Shown here piece after piece: positions 16,907 through 24,948 of a stretch of DNA of 57,378 nucleotides (its first letter is position 1; each line of letters opens with the position of its first letter). The translations under genes were made by a program, and so were the position numbers. This stretch comes from an uncultured Muribaculaceae bacterium. Its GTDB lineage: Bacteria > Bacteroidota > Bacteroidia > Bacteroidales > Muribaculaceae. The notes beneath the pieces are model-generated. The model saw only the letters and a list, made by a program, of their open reading frames with translations. It was not told the origin of the DNA and did not search any database. The stretch covers positions 1 to 57,378 of the forward strand of contig CAJLLX010000003.1 of NCBI GenBank assembly GCA_905207535.1, written 5' to 3'.

Positions 16907-17341
16907 TTACTTTTTGGAGTCGCCGAGCACCTCCTGCGGATTGATGTCGATCTTGATGTCGCCGCCGTTGACGTCCTGCCACACAAGGAGCAGGGTCATC
17001 TTCTCGGCTGCAAGGGCCTCGATGCCGTCGCGAAACTTCTCGTCGGCGAGATTATTGCGAAACTCAGCCACAGCCGACTCCTTTAGCGTGGGGATCTGTG
17101 CACGGTCGATCTGCGCGAGATTGATATAGGGGCGGCAAAGGAAGGTTATGGCGAGTGTATCGCCCTGAATTTCAGCTTTTGAGTCATCGAAAAGCCCGGT
17201 GCGGGCCTCCATGGCGCGGAAAGCCGGCGAATTGAGTTCGTCGACCATCGCATCTATAGCCGCGCTGCGGCTGTTGCACGACCCGAAGAGCACTGCCAGC
17301 ACCATCGCCGGCAGCAAAAACATCATTGACACTCTTTTCAT
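16907..17341 (-). CDS. Putative lipoprotein, unknown function
   Basis: A 144-residue protein, 148 residues if the ATG at 17353 is used. The N-terminus MKRVSMMFLLPAMVLAVLFG-SC is a type II signal peptide with a Cys to be lipidated. The mature part is acidic and helical at first (IDAMVDELNSPAFRAMEA). A central LAITFLCRPYINLAQIDRAQ and a hydrophobic MTLLLVWQDVNGG strand follow. No family was recognised. Confidence 0.65.
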   Translation of the reverse strand: MKRVSMMFLLPAMVLAVLFGSCNSRSAAIDAMVDELNSPAFRAMEARTGLFDDSKAEIQGDTLAITFLCRPYINLAQIDRAQIPTLKESAVAEFRNNLADEKFRDGIEALAAEKMTLLLVWQDVNGGDIKIDINPQEVLGDSKK

Positions 17342-17495
17342 ATGCCTATACATTATATATACATCATTTATGCGTTAGTATGTAAAATTCGCACCTTTTG
17401 TGCGATTGCAAAAATAGCGAAATTTCCGGAAAATCGGTCAACGGTTAAACCTTTCATCTTGTTTTTATTCTAACAGACATAAGTAACTCAGCAAG

Positions 17496-17503
17496 AAAGG
17501 AGG
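17496..17503 (+). promoter_or_regulatory. Perfect Shine-Dalgarno sequence
   Basis: AAAGGAGG lies 8 bases before the ATG at 17512 and is complementary to the 3' end of 16S rRNA. Such strong sites are rare in Bacteroidota, whose genes mostly lack them, so it decides this start codon and suggests high translation. Confidence 0.6.
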
Positions 17504-17511
17504 AACGAGAC

Positions 17512-18543
17512 ATGAAAAAATTCTTTCAGACCGTCACAGCCCTACTGGTAGCTTTCGCCCTGGTGGCAGCTCCGGTAGTCGACGCCCAGACCCGCGGAAG
17601 AGGAGGAGCCGCCTCCGGTGCCACTGCCCCCAACCGCACACATGGCAATCACTCAGGCGCCAACCGTCCTTCGGACTCGAACCGCCCATCGGGTATGAGC
17701 CGTCCTTCGCGTCCCGCCGGCAACGACCGGCCGAGCACTCCCGCCAACAATCACAGGCCGTCAAATCCCGGTCGTCCCAATACTCCGGCGCCGTCGCACC
17801 GCCCGACCAACAACAATAACCGTCCCGGCGCTGTAAACCGCCCCGATTTGGGCAACCGGCCCGATCAGGGCCGTCCCGGCAATGGTAACCATCGCCCCGG
17901 CAATGGCAACCACCGCCCTGACAATGGCCGTCCCGGCAACGGAGGGCACCATCGCCCCGACAACGGTCGGCCCGGCAATGGCGGCCACTACCGCCCCGGA
18001 GGCAACGGGTATCATCGCCCGCCGGCTCCCCCGCGTCCGCCCCGCCATCACGGCCACGGCTACCGTCATCCGGTGCCCTTCTTCGGCACATACCACCGTC
18101 CGGTGCCCCCTCCCCGCTGGCACTATGTGAGCGGAGGTCCGGTGTTCGGCACCATCCTCGGCATAGCCCTCGGCACGGCCATCACAGCAAGCATCAACTC
18201 GCTGGTCAACAGCGGTTACACCGTCAGCTCCTACGGCAACGATGTGGTATATCTCAACGATGTGCCTCAGCTCAACTACTACTGGCCCGACGCAGCGCTC
18301 TACTACAACAACGGCCGGCTGTACGGGTCGCAGTTCACCTACTCGTCGCCCTACTACGACATGAACCGCTACAACACGCTCTACAACACGCTGATGATGC
18401 AGTATGGCGCTCCGGTGCAGGTGGTCAACAACGGCCCGGTGTGCTCCGCCACCTGGTACGGAGCCGGCAACCGCTACGTGACGCTGTCGTTCAACAGCGG
18501 CTACTCCGGCCAGTTCTACACCACCCTCTCTTTCGGCAACTGA
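17512..18543 (+). CDS. Secreted RP/GNGH-repeat surface protein
   Basis: A 343-residue exported protein with signal peptide MKKFFQTVTALLVAFALVAAP...DAQ. Residues ~28-180 are low complexity, rich in Arg, Pro, Asn, Gly and His, with imperfect repeats of the form RPGNGNHRPDNG. A hydrophobic Gly-rich segment follows (FGTILGIALGTAITASINSL, ~205-225), which could insert in a membrane. The C-terminal ~110 residues are rich in Tyr, Asn and Ser (YYWPDAALYYNNGRLYG). The fold is unknown. It may be an envelope-associated or matrix protein. A perfect ribosome-binding site and its terminator suggest a single-gene unit. Confidence 0.75.
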   Translation: MKKFFQTVTALLVAFALVAAPVVDAQTRGRGGAASGATAPNRTHGNHSGANRPSDSNRPSGMSRPSRPAGNDRPSTPANNHRPSNPGRPNTPAPSHRPTNNNNRPGAVNRPDLGNRPDQGRPGNGNHRPGNGNHRPDNGRPGNGGHHRPDNGRPGNGGHYRPGGNGYHRPPAPPRPPRHHGHGYRHPVPFFGTYHRPVPPPRWHYVSGGPVFGTILGIALGTAITASINSLVNSGYTVSSYGNDVVYLNDVPQLNYYWPDAALYYNNGRLYGSQFTYSSPYYDMNRYNTLYNTLMMQYGAPVQVVNNGPVCSATWYGAGNRYVTLSFNSGYSGQFYTTLSFGN

Positions 18544-18575
18544 CCGCATCCGGCCTGAAATACACCCACAAATCA

Positions 18576-18612
18576 AGGCGCTCTGTCAAATCTCAAATTT
18601 GACACAGCGCCT
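18576..18612 (+). terminator. Intrinsic terminator
   Basis: Arms AGGCGCTCTGTCAAAT (18576-18591) and ATTTGACACAGCGCCT (18597-18612) pair with one mismatch over a 5-base loop, 33 bases after the surface-protein stop. Confidence 0.75.
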
Positions 18613-18654
18613 GATTTCATATACCCGGATGGCCGGAGGATTTATCGCTTCGGA

Positions 18655-18873
18655 CTAAGCTCGAAGTAATCTATATCCGGCATCCTTGAGCCCGGTCGAC
18701 ACCATGGCATCGGCCTGCTCGCGTATCAGCTGATCGCTGATATTCAGCCCGTACGTGTTCCATGAGCTCCACCCCATCAGGGGCGCTCTACCGCTGTCGG
18801 AGGCCATAGCGCCCCCGGCTGCCACCGCCGCGGCAATCAATAAAATAGCTTTTTCCACGGGGTTTATGATCAT
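18655..18873 (-). pseudogene. Remnant of a GH27 alpha-galactosidase
   Basis: A 72-codon reading frame with signal peptide (ILLIAAAVAAGGAMA), then APLMGWSSWNTYGLNIS and QADAMVSTGLKDAGY, the N-terminus of glycoside hydrolase family 27. The catalytic domain is absent: just after DAGY the frame runs into a stop. Another frame there reads IDYFELSPKR and also stops, which could be the fused C-terminal tail of the same gene after a large internal deletion. Intact family members have several hundred residues. The product is unlikely to be active. Confidence 0.75.
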
Positions 18874-18934
18874 GATTTAAGATCCAAGCACATTGCTACA
18901 ACCTAATCACTCTGCTCGAAGCACTCAAAACTAA

Positions 18935-18974
18935 TCTAAGACCTAAGACTTAAGACCTAAGACCTAAGACCTAT
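18935..18974. repeat. Short tandem GACCTAA/TAAGACC-type repeat
   Basis: Four to five imperfect copies of a ten-base unit close to CCTAAGACTT/CCTAAGACCT lie in the ~110-base gap between the GH27 remnant and pdxA. A similar run of CTAAGCTCT/CTAAGAACT units lies just before blaI at ~53771-53803. Confidence 0.6.
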
Positions 18975-18981
18975 AAAGACT

Positions 18982-20226
18982 TCAGTCTTTAGTCAGGTCG
19001 AGCACCACATTGTCCTTCCCCTTCTCGTGGTAGAACTTTTTGAGGGGCGAAGCAGTGGCTTCGTCGTAGTTGCGACGGTTGCGGAAGACGTCGATGGCCA
19101 TGTAGATGGCTTCGCGCATCGACTCCTCCGAGGCTACACCCTTTCCGGCGATGTCGTAGCCGGTGCCATGGTCGGGCGAGGTGCGCACATAGGGAAGTCC
19201 GGCGGTGAAGTTCACACCGCTGTCCATAGCTAGGGTCTTGAAGGGAGCCAGCCCCTGGTCGTGATACATGGCCAGTACGCCGTCAAACTTCTTGAAAAGT
19301 CCGTTGCCGAAAAATCCGTCGGCGGCATAGGGCCCGAATGCCAGCATCTTTTTGTCGCGGGCTCGCGCTATGGCCGGCTCTATCACCTCCTTCTCCTCGG
19401 CGCCGAGCAGCCCCTCCTCACCGGCATGCGGATTGAGCGACAGCACGGCAATGCGCGGCTTCACGATGCCGAAATCCTTGATGAGCGAGTGCTCGAAGAT
19501 GGCGAGTTTCTCGAAAATGCCGTCGGTGGTGATCGCCCCGGGGATCTTGGCGATGGGGAGATGAGTGGTGACCAGGGCCACACGCAGCGACGAGTTGCAA
19601 AGGATCATCAGCGACTTGGCGCCGTCGCCGATCGACGACTCGAGATACTCCGTATGGCCGGGGAAGGTGAAGAGGTCGCTCTGTATGTTGTGCTTATTGA
19701 TGGGAGCTGTGACAAGCACGTCGATTTTTCCCTCGCGCAGATCGGCCACGGCACGCTCCAGAGCTGCGAAGGCTGCCGCTCCGGCCTCCTCGGTGGATTC
19801 GCCGGGCACGATGTGGGCCTCCTGGCCGATGACGTTGATGATATTGCATGCATCCTTGCGGGCCTGCGAAGCATCGGCAATCTGCACCAACTGTGTGCCC
19901 TGCAGATCCATCGCCTTGCGGTAGAAAGCCGCTATCTTGGCGCTGCCGTAGACTATTGGGGTGCAAAGCTCGAGTATGCGGTTGTCATCGAGGGCTTTGA
20001 GTATCACCTCATAGCCGATGCCGTTGAAGTCGCCGTGGGTGATGCCCACTTTTAGCAGATCGGAGGTGTGAGGCGCTTCCTGAGCTCCCTGCGCCACCTC
20101 CTCATCCCCCTCGGCGGGGCGGGGCTGGCGCTGCTGTCCTTTCTTCCCCCTCTGCTGATTTTTAGGGGTTTTCGGCTCGTTGGCCGCTTTGGTTTCGCCG
20201 GCTGTCGGCTGATTATCTTCTTTCAT
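18982..20226 (-). CDS. pdxA: 4-hydroxythreonine-4-phosphate dehydrogenase
   Basis: A 414-residue enzyme of pyridoxal-phosphate synthesis that oxidises 4-phosphohydroxy-threonine. Landmarks are VGITHGDFNGIGYEV, PGHTEYLESSIG, YHDQGLAPFK and the closing TSPDHGTGYDIAGKG with metal-binding His and Asp. The family core starts near residue 58. Before it lies an unusual low-complexity tail rich in Lys, Gln, Pro and Glu (KTPKNQQRGKKGQQRQPRP). It follows the EFR1-like gene by 35 bases in the same direction. The tail may be disordered or RNA-binding, or the true start may lie further in. Confidence 0.92.
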   Translation of the reverse strand: MKEDNQPTAGETKAANEPKTPKNQQRGKKGQQRQPRPAEGDEEVAQGAQEAPHTSDLLKVGITHGDFNGIGYEVILKALDDNRILELCTPIVYGSAKIAAFYRKAMDLQGTQLVQIADASQARKDACNIINVIGQEAHIVPGESTEEAGAAAFAALERAVADLREGKIDVLVTAPINKHNIQSDLFTFPGHTEYLESSIGDGAKSLMILCNSSLRVALVTTHLPIAKIPGAITTDGIFEKLAIFEHSLIKDFGIVKPRIAVLSLNPHAGEEGLLGAEEKEVIEPAIARARDKKMLAFGPYAADGFFGNGLFKKFDGVLAMYHDQGLAPFKTLAMDSGVNFTAGLPYVRTSPDHGTGYDIAGKGVASEESMREAIYMAIDVFRNRRNYDEATASPLKKFYHEKGKDNVVLDLTKD

Positions 20227-20261
20227 TTGTGATGTTCGGTATATCGGTTAGAAAAAAATCT

Positions 20262-21032
20262 TTATCTGAATACTTTCTTTTGTCCCTTTCCCCGGGTAGC
20301 TTCGCCATAAGCCACGGCATGCGAGGGGCAGCCGTGATAACACCGCAGGCAGAGGGCGCAGCGGTTGCCCCACTGCGGCCGTCCGTCGGTCATGGTGATA
20401 TTCTCCATGGGGCACTCGCGGGCGCAGAGGCCGCAGGAGGTGCACTTGGCGGGGTCGCATCCGAAAGGTTTCGGAGAGGTGAGGAAGATATTGAAGAGGG
20501 GCCGTAGCAGTGCAGTCTTGACCCATGCCCACGATCCGCGGGTCACATCGTCGCCGTCGAATCCGCGCCCTATCGCCGCGGCCACGGCATCGACGCGCGC
20601 GGGCATGGCGTCGAGTTTTCCCTGCGCCACCTCAGGGCTGTCGGTGTCAAATCCTTTGAGCAGCACATACGTGTTGGGCATCGCCACTGTGAAGGAGCCG
20701 CGCGGCCACCATCCGCGGCGTCCGGCTATCTTGCGCCAGCAGTTGTCGGCATAGCCGATGTCGTCGCCGCAGGTCATCACCAAAAAGTGAGGCGACTGCG
20801 GCGCTCCTTTGAAGCGCACAAGCCTCATGAAGGCCTCCACGGCCTGCGGCACGCCCCAGCTGTAGACCGGCATCACCCACACCACCGGCTCGCCGGGAGC
20901 CACAGTGAGCAGCGTGTGCTCGGGTGCCGTGAGCCGCTCCCCTTCGAGGGTCACGAGCTCGCCGCCGAGGCGCTCCTGCAGCCTGCGGGCCACGAGTAGC
21001 GAATTGCCGGTGCCGGAAAACACTATGATCAT
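20262..21032 (-). CDS. EFR1-type protein: flavodoxin-like domain plus two 4Fe-4S clusters
   Basis: A 256-residue cytosolic redox protein. It opens MIIVFSGTGNSLLVARRL, a flavodoxin phosphate loop. Near the C-terminus it carries two ferredoxin motifs, CDPAKCTSCGLCARECP and CALCLRCYHGCP. This layout matches EFR1-family ferrodoxins, electron carriers of unknown partner. The start at 21032 gives an ATGA overlap with the upstream DUF2027-Smr gene; the longer in-frame start at 21095 does not fit the family. Confidence 0.88.
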   Translation of the reverse strand: MIIVFSGTGNSLLVARRLQERLGGELVTLEGERLTAPEHTLLTVAPGEPVVWVMPVYSWGVPQAVEAFMRLVRFKGAPQSPHFLVMTCGDDIGYADNCWRKIAGRRGWWPRGSFTVAMPNTYVLLKGFDTDSPEVAQGKLDAMPARVDAVAAAIGRGFDGDDVTRGSWAWVKTALLRPLFNIFLTSPKPFGCDPAKCTSCGLCARECPMENITMTDGRPQWGNRCALCLRCYHGCPSHAVAYGEATRGKGQKKVFR

Positions 21033-22120
21033 CGGATGGTCACCTGAGTGGCTCCGTAGCCATATTCGCGAAACGATGCATCCTGCGCCTGGCACCCCTT
21101 ATAGCGGTAGTTGAGCTCTTTCATCAGAGCCTGACGAAGCACCCCTTCCCCTTTGCCGTGGATGAAGACTATCTTCTTCCCTTTGTGGGCGAGATTTTCA
21201 TCCATCACCTTGCGGAAGGCGTCGATCTGATAGTTGAGCATATCGGCGGGCGAGAGGCCGCGGGTGTCGTCGAGAAGTTCGGCGATATGCAGGTCCACCA
21301 CCAGCGGACCCTCCTTGGGCTGACGTTTCTGCACCGGGCAGCGCAGCGGACGCGAGTCGGCGGCGCGTTTCTGCCTGATGGCATCCTCGAGCGAGGCGCT
21401 GTCGATGCTTACGGCGCGCTGCGGGATATCGTTTTTCACTATTTCGATGGCTATCACAGGCTCATCGAAATAGGGATTGTCGCGGAAGCAATGGAGCTTG
21501 AAAAACTTGGTGGTATCCATGCGTGTCTCCACCGCCACCGGCGCCTTGAGGGCAAACATGCGGTCGCGCTTGAAGGCGATGTACTGAAATGCCACACGGT
21601 CGAGACGTCCGGCCTGTTCGCGGCTGAGTTCCTCGAGAAATACCTGCATATTCGGCTCCACGATGCCGGCGTAGCGGGTGGTCCACCCCTCATCGTCATC
21701 GGCGCGCGAGAGGTAGGTGAAATAGAGGAAATAGTTGGAGTCGTTGACCAGATACGCCTCGTAGGAGGTGGTGGTGAGATGCTTCAGCTCCATGGCTGCG
21801 AAGGCCAGGGTGACATTGAGCTTCTCCCCCTCGGGGGTCTCGATTACCGGCTCGGGCTTGGAAGCCTCGGGCACCTTGGTGGGCACGAATTTGCTCTGAG
21901 TTTCGCGCTCGCGCTCCTGGCGGTGCTGACCGGTGCCGCCGAATATATCTTTGCGGTTCTCCTCCTCGCCGGCCGGAGCCACCACCACGAGCTCACGGAG
22001 CATCACGGGGGTCACAAAACCGTCTTCCTCCTCGACATGGGCTATCTGACCGTCGATTTTCACCACCCGGCCACCGCCTGTCGAACTCAGGAACCGCACT
22101 TTATCGCCTATTTTTGCCAT
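21029..22120 (-). CDS. DUF2027 and Smr domain protein
   Basis: A 363-residue cytosolic protein. The N-terminus MAKIGDKVRFLSSTGGGRVV looks like an SH3-like barrel. A middle DUF2027-like beta domain spans ~100-235. The C-terminal ~90 residues form an Smr domain with VDLHIAEL and HGKGEGVLRQAL. Smr domains nick DNA or cleave RNA, for example in MutS2, and this DUF2027-Smr form is typical of Bacteroidota and may act in ribosome rescue or DNA processing. It is the first gene of a - strand operon with the EFR1 protein and pdxA. Confidence 0.88.
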   Translation of the reverse strand: MAKIGDKVRFLSSTGGGRVVKIDGQIAHVEEEDGFVTPVMLRELVVVAPAGEEENRKDIFGGTGQHRQERERETQSKFVPTKVPEASKPEPVIETPEGEKLNVTLAFAAMELKHLTTTSYEAYLVNDSNYFLYFTYLSRADDDEGWTTRYAGIVEPNMQVFLEELSREQAGRLDRVAFQYIAFKRDRMFALKAPVAVETRMDTTKFFKLHCFRDNPYFDEPVIAIEIVKNDIPQRAVSIDSASLEDAIRQKRAADSRPLRCPVQKRQPKEGPLVVDLHIAELLDDTRGLSPADMLNYQIDAFRKVMDENLAHKGKKIVFIHGKGEGVLRQALMKELNYRYKGCQAQDASFREYGYGATQVTIR

Positions 22121-22228
22121 ATTGTCTTGATATGTTGCCGGCCCCGGGCGGCAGGTGCCGCTTCCGGTAGCCGTTATGGTTAAAAAACTAAATGCAACGC
22201 GAATTTACGAAATTTCCCCGACTTTGCG

Positions 22229-22236
22229 TAACTTTG
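22229..22236 (+). promoter_or_regulatory. -7 promoter element of queA, very close to the start codon
   Basis: TAACTTTG ends 4 bases before the ATG of queA. With the usual distance to the transcription start, the mRNA would begin at or just at the ATG, so the message may be leaderless. No clear -33 TTTG was seen. Confidence 0.5.
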
Positions 22237-22240
22237 CCGT

Positions 22241-23440
22241 ATGGTAAAGAATCTAAAAATCGACGATTTCGACTACGACCTCCCCGACGAGCGCATCGCA
22301 AAGCACCCGCTGGCCCTCAGAGATCAGTGCAAACTGCTTGTGCGTCAGCCCGATGGCGCTATATCCGATCATATCTTCGCCGAGCTTCCCGAGCTGCTCC
22401 CGCCCGACTCGATGCTGGTGTACAACAATACGCGAGTGATCAACGCACGCCTCCGTTTTCACAAACCCGAGGGTGCGCTCATTGAAATCTTCTGCCTCGA
22501 GCCGGTAGCACCGCGCGATTATGCCGTAAATTTCGCCCAAACCGCGGGCTGCTCCTGGCTCTGCTTCGTGGGCAACTCCAAGAAGTGGAAACAGGGCACA
22601 CTCACGCTCGAGCTAACCGTAGGCGACAAACTTGTGCACTTCGGCGCCACCCGCGAGGGGCGCGAAGGCAATGCATCGATTGTCTCCTTCAGCTGGGATA
22701 CCGACGAGGTATCGTTTGCCGAGATCATCGAGGCTGCCGGCGAGATCCCCATCCCACCCTACCTCAACCGAGGCACCGAAGCCTCCGACTCCACCGACTA
22801 TCAGACGGTCTACTCGCATATCGACGGCTCCGTGGCAGCTCCCACGGCCGGGCTCCACTTCACTGACAGCGTGCTCCATGCCATCTCCGAGCGCGGCATA
22901 CCGCGCCGCGAACTCACCCTGCATGTCGGCGCCGGCACCTTCCAGCCCGTCAAGGACAACGAGATCGGCGAGCACAAGATGCACAGCGAGTTTATCGCCG
23001 TCAGCCGCCGCCTGATTGAGGAACTGGCCGACACCCCCCGCCGCGTCATTGCCGTAGGCACCACCTCGGTGCGCACCCTCGAGAGCCTCTACCATCTCGG
23101 GTGCCGCGCCGCCTCAGGCCTCCCGGTCGACGAACTGCCCCAGTGGTATCCCTACGACCCCGACCATCCGCAGCTCTCGGTGCACGATGCGCTCACTGCC
23201 CTGCTCGACACCTTCGAGGGTGACACCTTCATGGCCTCCACCCGTGTGATTATCGCCCCCGGCTACACCTACCGCATAGTCCGCGGGATGGTCACCAACT
23301 TCCATCAGCCGCGCTCCACCCTCCTGCTGCTCGTAAGCGCCTTCACCGGCGGCGACTGGCTCCCCATGTACCGCCATGCCCTCGACAGCGATTACCGCTT
23401 CCTGAGCTACGGCGACGCCTGCCTCCTCCTTTCCGACTAA
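22241..23440 (+). CDS. queA: tRNA preQ1 S-adenosylmethionine ribosyltransferase-isomerase
   Basis: A 399-residue enzyme that adds the ribosyl part of SAM to 7-aminomethyl-7-deazaguanine in tRNA, giving epoxyqueuosine. Landmarks are FDYDLPDERIAKHP, MLVYNNTRVINARL, PTAGLHFT, ELTLHVGAGTFQPV, VGTTSVRTLES and TNFHQPRSTLLLLVSAF. Length is slightly above the usual ~350 because of insertions in the middle. The start cannot be later because the family motif begins at once. It is convergent with cardiolipin synthase, with only 2 bases between the ends. Confidence 0.93.
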   Translation: MVKNLKIDDFDYDLPDERIAKHPLALRDQCKLLVRQPDGAISDHIFAELPELLPPDSMLVYNNTRVINARLRFHKPEGALIEIFCLEPVAPRDYAVNFAQTAGCSWLCFVGNSKKWKQGTLTLELTVGDKLVHFGATREGREGNASIVSFSWDTDEVSFAEIIEAAGEIPIPPYLNRGTEASDSTDYQTVYSHIDGSVAAPTAGLHFTDSVLHAISERGIPRRELTLHVGAGTFQPVKDNEIGEHKMHSEFIAVSRRLIEELADTPRRVIAVGTTSVRTLESLYHLGCRAASGLPVDELPQWYPYDPDHPQLSVHDALTALLDTFEGDTFMASTRVIIAPGYTYRIVRGMVTNFHQPRSTLLLLVSAFTGGDWLPMYRHALDSDYRFLSYGDACLLLSD

Positions 23441-23442
23441 CG

Positions 23443-24885
23443 CTAAAGGATGGGGGAGAAGAGGCGCATCACCGACTCGAGGACTTTCTCGGAGACGGGG
23501 CGCTTGGCCCAGGTGGAGGGGGTGAGGCGGATGCAGTCTTTCTGGTCGCGGAGGAAAAGGCCCTTGAGACGTGAATTAAATTCGCGCGAATAGATGAGCA
23601 CGTTGGCCTCGAAATTGTGCTCGAAACTGCGGAAATCAAAGTTGGTGGACCCAACAGTGGAGAAATCGTCGTCGACGATGATGGCTTTGCTGTGGAGCAT
23701 CCCTTTCTCATAGAGATACACCTTGATGCCTGCCCGCATGCACTCGCGGATATACGACGACGAAGCCCATCGGAGCATATCGCTGTCGGAGCGCAGCGGC
23801 AGCATCAGCCTCACATCTATGCGCCCCAGCGCGGCCACCTGCAGGGCATGGAGCAGGCCCTCGGAGGGGATGAAATAGGGGGTCTGGATATAGATGCACT
23901 TACGGGCCGAGGCTATGGCCTGCTGGAAAATGAGGGTCATGTTCATCCACTGCGACGTGGGCCCTCCCACCACCAGCTGCATTCCGGCGGGACGCTCCGT
24001 CGCCACAGTGGAGCCGGCCTCCTCGTCGAGTATCGGACCGCCCATGAAATTCCAGTCGATCACAAACGACTGCTGCAACGCTCCCACCACCGGACCGCGC
24101 ACCCGCAGATGCAGGTCGCGCCACATGGCGAAGTTTTTCCCTCCGTCTACGTAGCGGTCGGCGATGTTCATGCCGCCGATATAGCCCACCCGGCCGTCGA
24201 TGATGACCAGTTTGCGGTGGTTGCGCCAGTTGATGCGGGTGCCGAACGGGGGGAAGACCACCTTGAAAAACGGGTGCGCTTCCACTCCGGCCTCCTTCAT
24301 GCGCCGAAGCGCCCGGCGCGAGAGTTTGAACGAGCCCACATGGTCGTAGATCACACGCACTTTCACCCCGGCGCGGGCACGCTCGCAGAGAGCGTCGATC
24401 ACGCGGTTGCCGATCTTGTCGTCGACTATGATGTAATATTGCAGATGGATGTAGCTCCGGGCCGAGGCAATGTCGTCGAGCAGCGCCCGGAATTTGTCGG
24501 TGCCGTTGTCGAAGATCTCCACATCGTTGCCCTCGTAATATCCTGAGCTGCAAAGCGAATGGGCCAGATTCATCTGCTGCTGCAACTGCTCTGGTCCGGA
24601 AAAATTGCGCGGCTTCACCGGGGCGGCGTTCACCAGGCGGCGTATCTTGCGGCGGTTGCGCCGCGACACTATGCGTTTGCGCTGGATATTGCGCCCGAAG
24701 ACTATGTAAAGCACCAGTCCCACCATCGGCACCACTAAGAGCACGGTAACCCACGCGAGCGACTTGACCGGATTGCGGTTCTCGCTCACTATCACGGCTA
24801 TAACACCGAGTATGGTGAGCCCGTAGAGCACTGAAAGTGTCCACCAGAACCATGGGTGCGGTATTAAGTTGAATAGCCAGGCCAT
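23443..24885 (-). CDS. cls: Cardiolipin synthase (PLD type)
   Basis: A 480-residue inner-membrane enzyme that joins two phosphatidylglycerols to make cardiolipin. Two N-terminal membrane segments (~12-32 and ~42-63, PLDc_N) are followed by two phospholipase-D motifs, NHRKLVIIDG with YIGGMNIADRYVDG and LHSKAIIVDDDFSTVGS with NFEANVLIY. Length and layout are normal. It follows the LtaS-like gene by 63 bases in the same direction, so both may be read together as an envelope-lipid pair. Confidence 0.92.
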   Translation of the reverse strand: MAWLFNLIPHPWFWWTLSVLYGLTILGVIAVIVSENRNPVKSLAWVTVLLVVPMVGLVLYIVFGRNIQRKRIVSRRNRRKIRRLVNAAPVKPRNFSGPEQLQQQMNLAHSLCSSGYYEGNDVEIFDNGTDKFRALLDDIASARSYIHLQYYIIVDDKIGNRVIDALCERARAGVKVRVIYDHVGSFKLSRRALRRMKEAGVEAHPFFKVVFPPFGTRINWRNHRKLVIIDGRVGYIGGMNIADRYVDGGKNFAMWRDLHLRVRGPVVGALQQSFVIDWNFMGGPILDEEAGSTVATERPAGMQLVVGGPTSQWMNMTLIFQQAIASARKCIYIQTPYFIPSEGLLHALQVAALGRIDVRLMLPLRSDSDMLRWASSSYIRECMRAGIKVYLYEKGMLHSKAIIVDDDFSTVGSTNFDFRSFEHNFEANVLIYSREFNSRLKGLFLRDQKDCIRLTPSTWAKRPVSEKVLESVMRLFSPIL

Positions 24886-24948
24886 CGGGGTGAGAGGTTA
24901 GTTTGCGATGATGTTACTGTTAGTTACTGCGAAGGAAATAGATTGGCA

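Noticed and set aside
18900..18980. A CRISPR or transposon end in the TAAGACC repeats
   Set aside because: The units are ten bases, imperfect and without spacers, inverted ends or a transposase gene.
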